50,025 nucleotides of DNA from Burkholderiales bacterium. Its GTDB lineage: Bacteria; Pseudomonadota; Gammaproteobacteria; Burkholderiales; Burkholderiaceae_C. Position 1 is the stretch's first letter. Every line of letters starts with the position of its first letter. The stretch spans positions 1-50,025 of the forward strand of contig CANFIH010000010.1 in assembly GCA_947446855.1 (NCBI GenBank), given 5' to 3'. This document shows, piece after piece, positions 36,745-46,537 of this stretch. A program made the position numbers and the translations under genes. The notes under the pieces are model-generated. The model saw only the letters and a list, made by a program, of their open reading frames with translations, ran no database searches and had not been told where the DNA came from.

Positions 36745-36886
36745 TCAACCGGCAGGCAGTGGTTCTTGCAACGACTGCCGTTGCGAAGGCTGTCCAATTG
36801 AACTTTTGTAAGTCGGACAAACGCTGCAGTGCCGGCTTCAGTTCGGCTGGACGTGGCATCCGCCATGCACCAGCAACTTGGCTCGC

Positions 36887-37276
36887 TTAGAAGTGGTACT
36901 GAATCTTGCTGAAATCACTGATGGCAAATGCATAAAGGATCATCAGCTCCTCCGCATGGACGTTGTTAATCTGGTGCCGGGCGCCACCCGGAATGAACAA
37001 CATTCTTCCGGGATCGACGTCATACACCACATCCTCGATGGTCACCGTGCCACGTCCTGACAGCGTGAAATAAGTTTCAGGCTGGGCGTGGGAATGGGGC
37101 TCAAGCGATTCACCCTGTTTGAGTCGAACGACACCCATCGTCATGTCGTTCTGGCACGCAGAACCTTTGCCGAGTAGCTCTTTCCATTGTGCTTTGCCCC
37201 GTATGGCAACCTGATCCTGCGGCCAGCCACTCCATTCAAGGTCATCAAGGTGTTGAGAGGCTGTGCCCATTTCCAC
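36887..37276 (-). CDS. Cupin domain-containing protein
   Basis: LKQGESLEPHSHAQPETYFTLSGRGTVTIEDVVYDVDPGRMLFIPGGARHQINN. Confidence 0.85.
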   Translation of the reverse strand: MEMGTASQHLDDLEWSGWPQDQVAIRGKAQWKELLGKGSACQNDMTMGVVRLKQGESLEPHSHAQPETYFTLSGRGTVTIEDVVYDVDPGRMLFIPGGARHQINNVHAEELMILYAFAISDFSKIQYHF

Positions 37277-37514
37277 GCTGCTTTCGGGTTTTTAAATCGC
37301 CATTTTAGGTCGCAAGGGCCCCAAAAAAGTGAGCCCCCTGCTTGCAAAAAGAGACTACCGATGCACCAACTTCCTGACCGTTAAATACCACATTGCGATG
37401 CGGCAATTCAATTTCTGTTGTCGGGCATTTGGGAGACTGGCACTGGGCTGCAAGCGCTGCCCTGTCGGCTTCGTATGTGCTGTCCGAAGTATCCGCCGCC
37501 GGTTTGCAGCCCCG

Positions 37515-38435
37515 CTAGGTGCTTTTTCCGCTCTTCAGCGCCAGCGCCTGCTCATACAGTGCATTGCGCGGCTGACCGCTGATTTCAGCTGCCAGTTTCA
37601 CTGCGGTCTTCAACGGCAACTCGGCCAGCAGCAGCCCCAGAATGCGCGCGGCGTCGCCGCCTTCGGCCGCCACCGCCGCGGGGTGCAGCAGCAGCGCAAA
37701 TTCTCCCCGCAGCCGGTTCGCATCGGCGGCCAGCCAGGCCTTGAAATCCTGCGCCGCAATAGTGGCAATCTCTTCAAACTGTTTGGTCAGCTCGCGCCCG
37801 ATCGTGACCGGTCGCGCGCCCAGCACCGCCAGCGCCTCGGCCAGCGCCTCGATGCGGTGGGGCGCCTCCAGCAGGATCACGGCCCGTGCCTCCAGTGCCA
37901 GCAACTGCACCGCATGCGTGCGCTCGGTGCTTTTGCTCGACAGAAAACCCTGAAACACAAAGCCGCTGGCCGCGCCCGATTCGGCGCCTATTCCGGCCAC
38001 CGACAGCAGGCTGGTGATGCTGCTGGCGCCGGGCAGAGGTATGCAGCGCAGGCCGGCCAGCGTCAGCACGGCGGCCAGGCGCGCGCCGGGGTCGCTCACG
38101 CCGGGTGTGCCGGCATCGCTCACATAGGCCACGCGCTGGCCCTGGCGCAGATGGGCGATGACGGTTTGCGCCGCTTCGGTCTCGTTGTGCTGGTGCACTG
38201 CCAGCAACTGGCCGCCGGTCTTGTCAATGCCGTAGGCGCGCAGCATTTGCTGGGTGTGGCGTGTGTCCTCGCAGGCAATCACGTCCACCAGTTCCAGCAC
38301 ATGCAGGGCACGCAGGGTGATGTCGGCCAGGTTGCCAATCGGTGTGGCCACCACATACAGCGCGCCCTGCGGATAATGCTGGTCAGCGGCGGCCTCACGG
38401 GCGGCCGCACGGGCAGAAGAATAAGACGCGCTCAC
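37515..38435 (-). CDS. rsmI: 16S rRNA (cytidine(1402)-2'-O)-methyltransferase
   Basis: GALYVVATPIGNLADITLRALHVLELVDVIACEDTRHTQQML, VAYVSDAGTPGVSDPGARL; probable GTG start at 38433-38435. Confidence 0.93.
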   Translation of the reverse strand: MSASYSSARAAAREAAADQHYPQGALYVVATPIGNLADITLRALHVLELVDVIACEDTRHTQQMLRAYGIDKTGGQLLAVHQHNETEAAQTVIAHLRQGQRVAYVSDAGTPGVSDPGARLAAVLTLAGLRCIPLPGASSITSLLSVAGIGAESGAASGFVFQGFLSSKSTERTHAVQLLALEARAVILLEAPHRIEALAEALAVLGARPVTIGRELTKQFEEIATIAAQDFKAWLAADANRLRGEFALLLHPAAVAAEGGDAARILGLLLAELPLKTAVKLAAEISGQPRNALYEQALALKSGKST

Positions 38436-38436
38436 T

Positions 38437-38829
38437 ATGGATATTCCTTCATCAAAACCACCACTTAAAACCGGTACGACCAAACAGGCCGGCGACGCCG
38501 CCGAAGACGAGGCGCTGCGCTACTTGCAAAAACACGGCTTGCACCTGTTGCAACGCAATTATCGAAGCCCGGGGCGCGGCGGCGGCGAGATCGACCTCAT
38601 CATGGCCACCCCGGACGGTACCACTGTCTTTGTCGAGGTGCGCAGCCGGGCCTCCGGCTCCCATGGCGGCGCGGCGGCCAGCATCAGCTTCTTCAAACAG
38701 CAGCGCATTGTGTTTGCCGCGCGCCATTACCTGCTGCGCCAGCGCCGCGTGCCGCCCTGCCGCTTCGATGTCGTGCTGGTGGAGCCCGCCGGCCTGCAGT
38801 GGCTGCAGGCGGCTTTTGATGCCGGCTGA
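38437..38829 (+). CDS. yraN: YraN family endonuclease-like protein (UPF0102)
   Basis: GDAAEDEALRYLQKHGLHLLQRNYRSPGRGGGEIDLIMATPDGTTVFVEVRSR. Confidence 0.92.
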   Translation: MDIPSSKPPLKTGTTKQAGDAAEDEALRYLQKHGLHLLQRNYRSPGRGGGEIDLIMATPDGTTVFVEVRSRASGSHGGAAASISFFKQQRIVFAARHYLLRQRRVPPCRFDVVLVEPAGLQWLQAAFDAG

Positions 38830-38905
38830 CATTTGCTAACAAAACCACTACCGTGGCTGGGGCCTGCTTCACCAGGCTGCAACAGCGGGCAGGTATCATC
38901 GCCCC

Positions 38906-39505
38906 ATGCTGGAACAACGAATTCACCAACACTTTATTGAGAGCGCCGACTTGAAATACCAGTCGGCCGAAGCTCTGAGCAAACCCATCGCCGAGGCGGT
39001 CAACGCCGTCATGGCCTGCGTTACCAGTGGCGGCAAGGTGCTGGCCTGCGGTAACGGTGGTTCTGCCGCGGATGCGCAGCACTTTTCTGCCGAGTTTGTC
39101 GGCCGCTTTGAGCGCGACCGCCCTGAGCTGGCCGCCATTGCGCTGACCACCGACACCTCCATCATCACGGCGATTGCCAACGATTACGACTTCAGCGTGA
39201 TCTTCTCGCGCCAGGTACGCGCGCTGGGTCAGCCCGGTGACGTGTTGCTGGCCATTTCCACCAGCGGCAATTCGGGCAACGTGCTGGCCGCCATCGAAGC
39301 GGCGCATGAGCGCGAGATGGTGGTCATTGGCCTCACGGGACGCGGCGGCGGCAAGATGAACCAGGCCCTGCGCGACACCGATGTGCACATCTGCGTGCCG
39401 CACGAGCGCACGGCCCGCGTGCAGGAAGTGCATATATTGGCCCTGCATTGCATTTGTGATGCGGTCGATGCCCAGCTCCTGGGCGATCAGGAAAGTTCTT
39501 CATGA
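38906..39505 (+). CDS. diaA: SIS-domain protein, DiaA/phosphoheptose isomerase-like
   Basis: GGKVLACGNGGSAADAQHFSAEFVGRFERDRPELAAIALTTDTSIITAIANDYDF, ISTSGNSGNVLAAI; yraN/BON neighbours. Confidence 0.85.
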   Translation: MLEQRIHQHFIESADLKYQSAEALSKPIAEAVNAVMACVTSGGKVLACGNGGSAADAQHFSAEFVGRFERDRPELAAIALTTDTSIITAIANDYDFSVIFSRQVRALGQPGDVLLAISTSGNSGNVLAAIEAAHEREMVVIGLTGRGGGKMNQALRDTDVHICVPHERTARVQEVHILALHCICDAVDAQLLGDQESSS

Positions 39506-40140
39506 AATCAGTGGTTCAAAAATCTCTTCTCGCGTTGACTCTGGCGGGCAGCCTGCTGGGCTTGGGTGCCTGCGTCCCGGTGCCCCTGCTGCTGGGTGGC
39601 GCCGTCACCGGTGGCGTGCTGGTGGCCTCGGACCGTCGCACCTCGGGCACCGTGCTGGAAGACAACACCATTCAGCTCAAAGCCAGCAACCGCATTGACG
39701 ACGCACTGGGCGAGCGCGTGCACATCAATGCAAACAGCTACAACCGCCAGATCCTGCTGACCGGCGAAGTGCCATCCGAGCAAGACAAACAGCTGGCCGA
39801 AAAAGTGGTCTCCGGGGTGGAGAACGCGCGCGGCGTGGTCAATGAGTTGGCCGTGCTGGGCAACTCGACCTTTACCCAGCGCTCCAATGACTCACTGGTA
39901 ACCAGCCGCGTCAAGGCCAACCTGGTGGATGCCAAGGACCTGTTTGCCAACTCCTTCAAAGTCGTGACCGAGCGCGGCACGGTCTACCTGATGGGCCGCG
40001 TCACGCAGCGCGAAGCCAATCGCGCCACCGAAGTGGTGACCGGCACCACCGGCGTGCAGCGCTTGGTGCGTATCATGGAAATCATCAGCGAAGACGAGCT
40101 GGCCCGCATGGCGCAACAGCCACCGGACGCCAAGAAGTAA
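39502..40140 (+). CDS. BON domain lipoprotein, DolP(YraP)-like
   Basis: Lipobox-like LGLGACVP; two BON-like segments (INANSYNRQILLTGEVPSEQDKQLAEKVVSGVENARGVVNEL, FKVVTERGTVYLMGRVTQREANRATEVV). Confidence 0.88.
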   Translation: MKSVVQKSLLALTLAGSLLGLGACVPVPLLLGGAVTGGVLVASDRRTSGTVLEDNTIQLKASNRIDDALGERVHINANSYNRQILLTGEVPSEQDKQLAEKVVSGVENARGVVNELAVLGNSTFTQRSNDSLVTSRVKANLVDAKDLFANSFKVVTERGTVYLMGRVTQREANRATEVVTGTTGVQRLVRIMEIISEDELARMAQQPPDAKK

Positions 40141-40160
40141 GCGCGTCGCAAGCCAAGAAG

Positions 40161-40184
40161 GCCTGGAGGGATCCAGGCTTTTTT
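40161..40184 (+). terminator. Rho-independent terminator after the BON gene
   Basis: gcctgga ggga tccaggc tttttt. Confidence 0.9.
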
Positions 40185-40318
40185 ATTTGAGTGCCCGAAT
40201 AAGCCACTGCTCCGCGCTGCTGGGGACTGGCGCATGCCGCAGCGTCGGGGGTCGGTTGGGCGACAGTTCAGCGCCCCTTGGGCAGCGACAATGCTGCCAT
40301 GCCCTACCCATTGTCCCC

Positions 40319-41188
40319 ATGAATCCCGGTGTGCTCTATGCCGCCTCGGCCTATATCGCCTGGGGTCTGTTTCCGCTGTACTTTCACCAGTTGGCCGGGA
40401 TCGCGCCACTGGAAGTGGTGATGCACCGCACCCTCTGGTCGGCGCTGTTCCTGCTGTGTGTGCTGACGTTTTTGCGGCGCTGGGGTTGGTTGCGGGCAGT
40501 GGCCTCCCAGCCGCGCGTGCTGGCGGCCTTTGCACTGTCGGCAGCTCTGCTGACGTTGAACTGGTTGACCTACGTGTGGGCCGTGCACAACCAGCATCTG
40601 CTGGACGCCAGTTTGGGCTATTTCATTCTGCCCCTGGTCAATGTGGCGATCGGTTTTTTTATCCTGCACGAGCGTCCGCGCCGTGGCCAGTGGCTGGCCG
40701 TGGCGGTGGCCACGTCGGGCGTGCTGTGGCTGGCGGTGCAGGCCGGCCACCCGCCCTGGATCGCGCTGATTCTGGCCTTGAGCTTTGGCGGCTATGGCTT
40801 GCTGCGCAAGGTGGGCGCCCTCGGTGCACTGGAAGGCTTGTCGCTGGAGACCCTGCTGCTGGCGCCTTTTGCTGTGGGCGTGCTGGCCTATTTGAGCTGG
40901 CAGGGTACCAGTGCCTTTGTGCAGTTTGATGCCGGCACCATGGGCTGGCTGCTGTTTGGCGGCCCCATGACCGCGCTGCCCTTGCTGCTGTTTGCGGCCG
41001 GTGCCCGGCGCATCACGCTCACCACCATGGGCATCCTGCAATACATCTCGCCCAGTCTGCAATTTGCCATCGGCGTCTGGTTGTTCCACGAGCCATTTGC
41101 CAGCGCGCGTTTTGTCGGCTTTGTACTGATCTGGGCCGCGCTGGTGATCTACAGCGTGGAAGGCTGGTGGGCCAGCAGGCTGCGTTAG
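40319..41188 (+). CDS. rarD: EamA family transporter RarD
   Basis: GVLYAASAYIAWGLFPLYFHQLAGIAPLEVVMHRTLWSALFLL...NWLTYVWAVHNQHLLDASLGYFILPLVNVAIGF. Confidence 0.9.
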   Translation: MNPGVLYAASAYIAWGLFPLYFHQLAGIAPLEVVMHRTLWSALFLLCVLTFLRRWGWLRAVASQPRVLAAFALSAALLTLNWLTYVWAVHNQHLLDASLGYFILPLVNVAIGFFILHERPRRGQWLAVAVATSGVLWLAVQAGHPPWIALILALSFGGYGLLRKVGALGALEGLSLETLLLAPFAVGVLAYLSWQGTSAFVQFDAGTMGWLLFGGPMTALPLLLFAAGARRITLTTMGILQYISPSLQFAIGVWLFHEPFASARFVGFVLIWAALVIYSVEGWWASRLR

Positions 41189-41221
41189 CGAGCAGCGCCT
41201 CAACACGAACCGGGAGTTCCC

Positions 41222-41983
41222 ATGCCAGCACAACGCGTCCTCATCACCGCCGCTGCCAGCGGCATCGGATTACAAACCGCACTGGATTTTCTGGCGTCCG
41301 GGGCCCGGGTCTTTATTTGCGACGCCGATGCCTGGGCCTTGCAGCAGACGCTGCAGGCGCACCCTCAGCTCGCGGGCATGCTGTGCGACGTGTCGGACGA
41401 GGCACAGGTTGCTGCGCTGTTTGAGCAAGGCCTGCTGGCGCTGGGTGGCTTGGATGTGCTGGTCAACTGCGCCGGCATTGCCGGGCCCACGGCCAACGTG
41501 GCCGAGATGGACTTTGCCGCCTGGCGCCAATGTCTGGCGGTGAATCTGGACGGTACTTTTTTGTGCTGCCGAGCGGCCGCCCAAGTGATGGGCGCGCAGG
41601 GGTCTGGCGCCATCATCAACCTGTCCTCCACGGCTGGCTTGTATGGCTTTCCGCGCCGGGCGCCCTATGCCAGTGCCAAGTGGGCCATTCGCGGCCTCAC
41701 CAAGACGCTGGCGCAGGAACTCGGACCTGCGGGCGTGCGCGTGAACTGCGTCTGCCCGGGCTCAGTGGAGGGGGAGCGCATGGACCGCGTGATCGCGGCC
41801 GAGGCCACCAAGACCGGGCGCAGCCAAGAGCAGGTGCGCGAGTTGTTCACGCAAACCGCATCGCTGCGCACCTTTGTGTCGGCGCAGGACATCTCCAACA
41901 CCATCCGCTTCCTGGCCTCGGCCGGCGGTGCGCGTATCTCCGGTCAGGAGATCGTGGTGGACGGCAATACCGAGACGCTGTAA
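41222..41983 (+). CDS. SDR family oxidoreductase
   Basis: VLITAAASGIGLQTALDFLASGARVFICDAD, LVNCAGIAGP, INLSSTAGLYGFPRRAPYASAKWAI. Confidence 0.9.
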   Translation: MPAQRVLITAAASGIGLQTALDFLASGARVFICDADAWALQQTLQAHPQLAGMLCDVSDEAQVAALFEQGLLALGGLDVLVNCAGIAGPTANVAEMDFAAWRQCLAVNLDGTFLCCRAAAQVMGAQGSGAIINLSSTAGLYGFPRRAPYASAKWAIRGLTKTLAQELGPAGVRVNCVCPGSVEGERMDRVIAAEATKTGRSQEQVRELFTQTASLRTFVSAQDISNTIRFLASAGGARISGQEIVVDGNTETL

Positions 41984-42092
41984 GCGCCGCGTGCGCCACT
42001 GCTGCCGCGCCCCTTTGACGACGCGGGGTTTGATCGTTCGCAAATAAGCCCATTCTGGTTGTGGGAAATTCTCCGTCGAGCATAGTGCGGCG

Positions 42093-42115
42093 GCGCAAAC
42101 CACCGTGGTTTGCGC
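42093..42115. promoter_or_regulatory. Perfect 23-bp palindrome (odd centre) upstream of aqpZ
   Basis: gcgcaaaccac c gtggtttgcgc. Confidence 0.6.
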
Positions 42116-42185
42116 AACGAGTCCGGCCGACCTTTAGCGTGGTTGTCCGGACGTCTACACAACGCTGAAACAAGAAGGAGTTTTT

Positions 42186-42887
42186 ATGCCAAGCAACAAA
42201 GCAAAGTGGTCGGCCGAGTTTTTGGGTACGTTCTGGCTCACGCTGGGCGGCTGCGGCAGTGCCGTGCTGGCCGCCGCGTTCCCCGGTGTGGGCATTGGTC
42301 TGTTGGGGGTGTCTCTGGCCTTTGGCTTGACGGTGCTGACCGGTGCCTATGCGCTGGGCCCGATTTCCGGCGGGCACTTCAATCCGGCCGTCTCCATCGG
42401 CCTGGTCGTGGGCAAACGCTTTTCTGCCTCCGAACTGCCGGGCTACATCATTGCCCAGGTGCTGGGTGCCATTGCGGCGGCCGGTCTGTTGTACCTGATC
42501 GTTTCCGGCAAGGCCGGCTTCGAGGGCGTGGGCGGCTTTGCCAGCAACGGCTTTGGTGCCAACTCGCCCGGCGGCTTCAGCATGGTGTCGGTGCTGCTGA
42601 CGGAAGTGGCCATGACGGCCATCTTCCTGATCGTCATTCTGGGCGCCACGGCCCAGAAGGCAGCGGGCGGCTTCGGTGGCTTGGCCATCGGGCTGTGCCT
42701 GACCTTGATTCACCTGGTGTCGATTCCGGTCTCCAACACCTCGGTCAACCCGGCCCGCAGCACCGGCCCGGCCCTGTTTGCACAGACCGGTGCCATGGGC
42801 GACTTGTGGCTGTTCTGGGTGGCACCCATTGCCGGCGCCATTCTGGGCGCGCTGATCTACAACGTGCTGCTCGCCGACGAGAGCTGA
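42186..42887 (+). CDS. aqpZ: Aquaporin Z / MIP family channel
   Basis: [34 protein letters not shown] and [15 protein letters not shown] (two NPA motifs). Confidence 0.95.
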   Translation: MPSNKAKWSAEFLGTFWLTLGGCGSAVLAAAFPGVGIGLLGVSLAFGLTVLTGAYALGPISGGHFNPAVSIGLVVGKRFSASELPGYIIAQVLGAIAAAGLLYLIVSGKAGFEGVGGFASNGFGANSPGGFSMVSVLLTEVAMTAIFLIVILGATAQKAAGGFGGLAIGLCLTLIHLVSIPVSNTSVNPARSTGPALFAQTGAMGDLWLFWVAPIAGAILGALIYNVLLADES

Positions 42888-43008
42888 GTCCCGCACCATT
42901 CCCGCACAACGAAGGGCCCACAGGCACTTCGTTGCGAAAGGTCAATGCAGCCGCTACACCTGCTACGGTGGCGAAGGCGGCGAAGGTGACGATTAAAAGG
43001 GGCACGGC

Positions 43009-43557
43009 ATGACAAAGCACCCCGCGCCGATTCACCAGATCGAGTTGCGCATCACGCAGTTGCCGGAGCTTTTCAACTCCATGGACCCGACGCCGTTTCA
43101 CCACTGCGACCTGGACCGCGACGCCCAGGAGTACCTGGAGAGCTGGGCCATGGGGTTCTCGCACACAAGCCACTTCCGCATCGTGGTGCATATCGAGCAC
43201 ATGCCGGCGACTGACCCGAGTGCCACGGTGGTCGAGGCCATTCACAATTTCTTTGACTACAAGGCCGACCTCACCAGGCGCCAGATTCATCTGCTGCTGC
43301 AGGAGGGGCGCACCAGCCTGTTGATCGGGCTGACGTTTCTGATGTTGTGTCTGCTCGGGGCGGACTTTTTGTCCCACTTCGCAGGCAATGCCTTTTTGCG
43401 CGTGCTGCGGGAGAGCCTGATCATCGGCGGCTGGGTCGCCATGTGGCGCCCGCTGCAGATTTTTTTATACGAATGGTGGCCCTCGGTGCGGCGCGGGAGA
43501 ATCTTCCGCAATCTGGCCAAGGCCGGTGTGCGGGTGACGCCGGCCCTGGCCAAATGA
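43009..43557 (+). CDS. Uncharacterised membrane protein
   Basis: Soluble N-half with FNSMDPTPFHHCDLDRDAQEYLESWA, then hydrophobic segments and a basic C-terminus. Confidence 0.75.
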   Translation: MTKHPAPIHQIELRITQLPELFNSMDPTPFHHCDLDRDAQEYLESWAMGFSHTSHFRIVVHIEHMPATDPSATVVEAIHNFFDYKADLTRRQIHLLLQEGRTSLLIGLTFLMLCLLGADFLSHFAGNAFLRVLRESLIIGGWVAMWRPLQIFLYEWWPSVRRGRIFRNLAKAGVRVTPALAK

Positions 43558-43690
43558 ACGGGCAGAGCGCATCGCCGCGGCCCAGGTAAGGCTTGGTGCA
43601 GAATCGGGCTTCCGATACACCAGCGCTTCCCGCGTCCTGGACCGGCTCAGTCTGATCTGCTGTGCCCTTGTGCGGAGTAAACGAATAGAC

Positions 43691-46483
43691 ATGTCAGCAA
43701 CCACCAGGTCCCATTCCAACTGGCGCTCCCTCAAGACGCGGGTCACCCTGTCGACCTTGGCGATTTTTCTGTTGTGCCTGTGGTCCCTGTCTTTCTACGT
43801 TGCCGATGTGATTCGCAGCAGCCTGGAGCGCCAGTACATGGACCAGTTGTCTTCCGTGGCCAAGCTCGTGGGCATGGAGATCAACGACCAGATCAATGAC
43901 CGTATGCAGGCACTGCAACGCGTCTCGCGCGAGCTCACCAACCAGGCCTTGCACGACAACCAGGCGATGCAGGCACAACTGGCGCAGCGCTTGGCCTTTC
44001 AGGGCATGTTCAACGGCGGTGTTTTCATTGCCAACGTCCAGGGTCTGGCCATTGCTTCGCTGCCACTGTCGGCCAAGCGGCTGAGTGTCTCGTACGCAGA
44101 CCGCGATTACTTTCAAAAAGCCCTGCGCGAAGACCGTCCGGTGGTGAGTGCGCCGGTGATTGGCAAGCAACTCAACGTGCCGGTGGTGGCGCTGGCCACA
44201 CCGATTCACGACGCCGCCGGCGTGGCGGTTGCAGTGCTGGTGGGCATCATCAATCTGGAAGAGAGCAGCTTTCTGGACAAGATTGTGCGCAACAACTATG
44301 GCGAGACCGGTGGCTATCTGGTGGTGTCGCGACCGGACCGCCTGGTGGTCACCGCCACCGACAAGCGCCGCGTCATGACACCAGCGGCCAAGCCGGGGCA
44401 GAGCGCCCTGGTGGACCAATTTCTGGCCGGGCAGGAAGGTGCCGGTCTGCTGGTCAGTTCCACGGGTGCGGAGGTGCTGGCCGCAGCCAGGAACATTCCC
44501 CTGGCCAACTGGTTTGTGGCCGTGGCCGTCCCGACCCGGGAGGCCTTTGCCCTGCTGCATGCGGTGCAGCGTCGCATGCTGATCGCCACCCTGTTGCTCA
44601 GCGTCTTTGCCTCCGGGCTGACCTGGCTGCTGCTGCGCCGCCAGCTGGCACCGTTGCTGGCGGCCTCCACCAGTCTGAACCTGCAATCCCAGTCGCGCGC
44701 ACCGCTGCAAGCCCTGCCCGTGGTGTCTGACGACGAAATCGGAGCGCTGATCAGCGGCTTTAACCGGTTGCTGGTGACCTTGAATGAGCGCGAAACCGAA
44801 CTGCGCATCGCGGCCATCGCTTTTGAATCACAAGAGGCTGTTTTTGTCACCGATGCCCGGTGGGTCATCCTGAAGGTCAACCGCGCTTTTTCCAATATGA
44901 CCGGGTATTCCTCCAGCGAGGCCATTGGCCAGTTCCCGCAGACGCTGCTGGGCTCCAACCCGCAGGATATGGCGGTGTATGCGCTGATGGCCCAAGGGCT
45001 GGCGTCCGACGGTCACTGGCAGGGCGAGGTGTGGGACCGGCGCAAGAATGGCGAGGTCTATCCGATCTGGCTCATGCTGAGCGCGCTGCGCAACGAAGCC
45101 CAGGCAGTCACCCACTATGTGGTGAGCATGATGGACATTACCGGGCGCAAGGCCGCTGAATCCGAAATCAGGAATCTGGCCTTTTACGATGCGCTCACCG
45201 CCTTGCCCAACCGGCGTCTGCTGATGGACCGCCTTGGTCAGGCCCTGACCCTGAGCGTGCGCCACCAGCGCAACGGCGCCCTGTTGTTTCTGGACCTCGA
45301 CAACTTCAAGGATTTGAACGACACCCAGGGGCATGACAAGGGTGACCAGTTGCTCAAGCAAGTCGCGCAGCGCCTGCAGCGCTGTGTGCGGGAGGGCGAC
45401 ACGGTGGCCCGTCTGGGCGGTGATGAGTTTGTGGTGATGCTGCAGGACTTGAGCGACCAGGTGCAGGTTGCCGCAGACCAGGCGGAGCAACTGGGCGAAA
45501 AGATCCTCGAGGTCCTGAACCGCCCCTACCTGCTGACCGATACCACCCACCGCAGCTCACCCAGCATCGGCGTGACCCTGTTCGGTGACAGGGCGGAGAT
45601 GCCGGACGACCTGCTCAAGCGTGCCGACTTGGCCATGTACCAGGCCAAGGCCGCCGGACGCAACACCCTGCGCTTCTTTGACGTGCAAATGCAAACCGCA
45701 GTGACCCAGCGCGCCACGCTGGAAGCGGCCCTGCGCGAAGCCCTGGCGCAGCAGCAGTTCCTGCTGCATTACCAGGCGCAGGTGGACGCTGCAGGCCGCA
45801 TCACCGGGGCCGAGGTGCTGGTGCGCTGGACGCGCCCGGGCATGGGCCTGGTGCTGCCGGGCGAGTTCATTGCCCTGGCGGAACACACCGGCTTGATCCT
45901 GCCCCTGGGCGAGTGGATTCTGCAGTCGGCCTGCCACCAGCTTGCCGCGTGGGCCGGGTCGCCCGGCCTGCAGCAGCTCGTGGTGTCCGTCAACGTCAGC
46001 GGTTTGCAAATGATGCAGGACGATTTTGTGCAACAGGTCGAGCGGGCGTTGGCGCGGTCGGGGGCAGACCCGCGCCGCCTGAAGCTGGAGCTGACCGAAA
46101 GCGTGCTGGTATCGGACGTGGCCAAGACCATTGACAAGATGCTGGCGCTCAAGGCCCGTGGGGTGGGCTTTGCACTGGACGATTTCGGCACCGGCTACTC
46201 GTCGCTGGCCTACCTCAAACGCTTGCCGCTGGACCAGTTGAAGATTGACCAGAGCTTTGTGCGCGACATCCTGGTGGATAACAACGACGCCGCCATCGCC
46301 AAAATGATCATTGCCCTGGGCGACAGCCTGAATCTGCAGGTGATCGCCGAAGGCGTGGAGACGCAGGCGCAGCGGGCCTACCTGGCGCAGCAAGGCTGCT
46401 TTGCCTACCAGGGCAACCTGTTCGGACCCGCCGTGGCGGTGGGCGCGTTTGCGGCCCTGGTGGCTGCGCAGCAGTCCGTTTGA
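43691..46483 (+). CDS. Cyclic-di-GMP signalling protein (dCACHE-like sensor, PAS, GGDEF, EAL)
   Basis: Periplasmic sensor between two TMs; PAS VFVTDARWVILKVNRAFSNMTGY; VARLGGDEFVVML; EVLVRW, ALDDFGTGYSSLAYLKRLPLDQLKIDQSFVRDI. Confidence 0.94.
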   Translation: MSATTRSHSNWRSLKTRVTLSTLAIFLLCLWSLSFYVADVIRSSLERQYMDQLSSVAKLVGMEINDQINDRMQALQRVSRELTNQALHDNQAMQAQLAQRLAFQGMFNGGVFIANVQGLAIASLPLSAKRLSVSYADRDYFQKALREDRPVVSAPVIGKQLNVPVVALATPIHDAAGVAVAVLVGIINLEESSFLDKIVRNNYGETGGYLVVSRPDRLVVTATDKRRVMTPAAKPGQSALVDQFLAGQEGAGLLVSSTGAEVLAAARNIPLANWFVAVAVPTREAFALLHAVQRRMLIATLLLSVFASGLTWLLLRRQLAPLLAASTSLNLQSQSRAPLQALPVVSDDEIGALISGFNRLLVTLNERETELRIAAIAFESQEAVFVTDARWVILKVNRAFSNMTGYSSSEAIGQFPQTLLGSNPQDMAVYALMAQGLASDGHWQGEVWDRRKNGEVYPIWLMLSALRNEAQAVTHYVVSMMDITGRKAAESEIRNLAFYDALTALPNRRLLMDRLGQALTLSVRHQRNGALLFLDLDNFKDLNDTQGHDKGDQLLKQVAQRLQRCVREGDTVARLGGDEFVVMLQDLSDQVQVAADQAEQLGEKILEVLNRPYLLTDTTHRSSPSIGVTLFGDRAEMPDDLLKRADLAMYQAKAAGRNTLRFFDVQMQTAVTQRATLEAALREALAQQQFLLHYQAQVDAAGRITGAEVLVRWTRPGMGLVLPGEFIALAEHTGLILPLGEWILQSACHQLAAWAGSPGLQQLVVSVNVSGLQMMQDDFVQQVERALARSGADPRRLKLELTESVLVSDVAKTIDKMLALKARGVGFALDDFGTGYSSLAYLKRLPLDQLKIDQSFVRDILVDNNDAAIAKMIIALGDSLNLQVIAEGVETQAQRAYLAQQGCFAYQGNLFGPAVAVGAFAALVAAQQSV

Positions 46484-46537
46484 GCTCGTTGCGCAAGCGA
46501 CAGGAAGAGCCGCCGGCTGGCCATACACTCGCACGCT

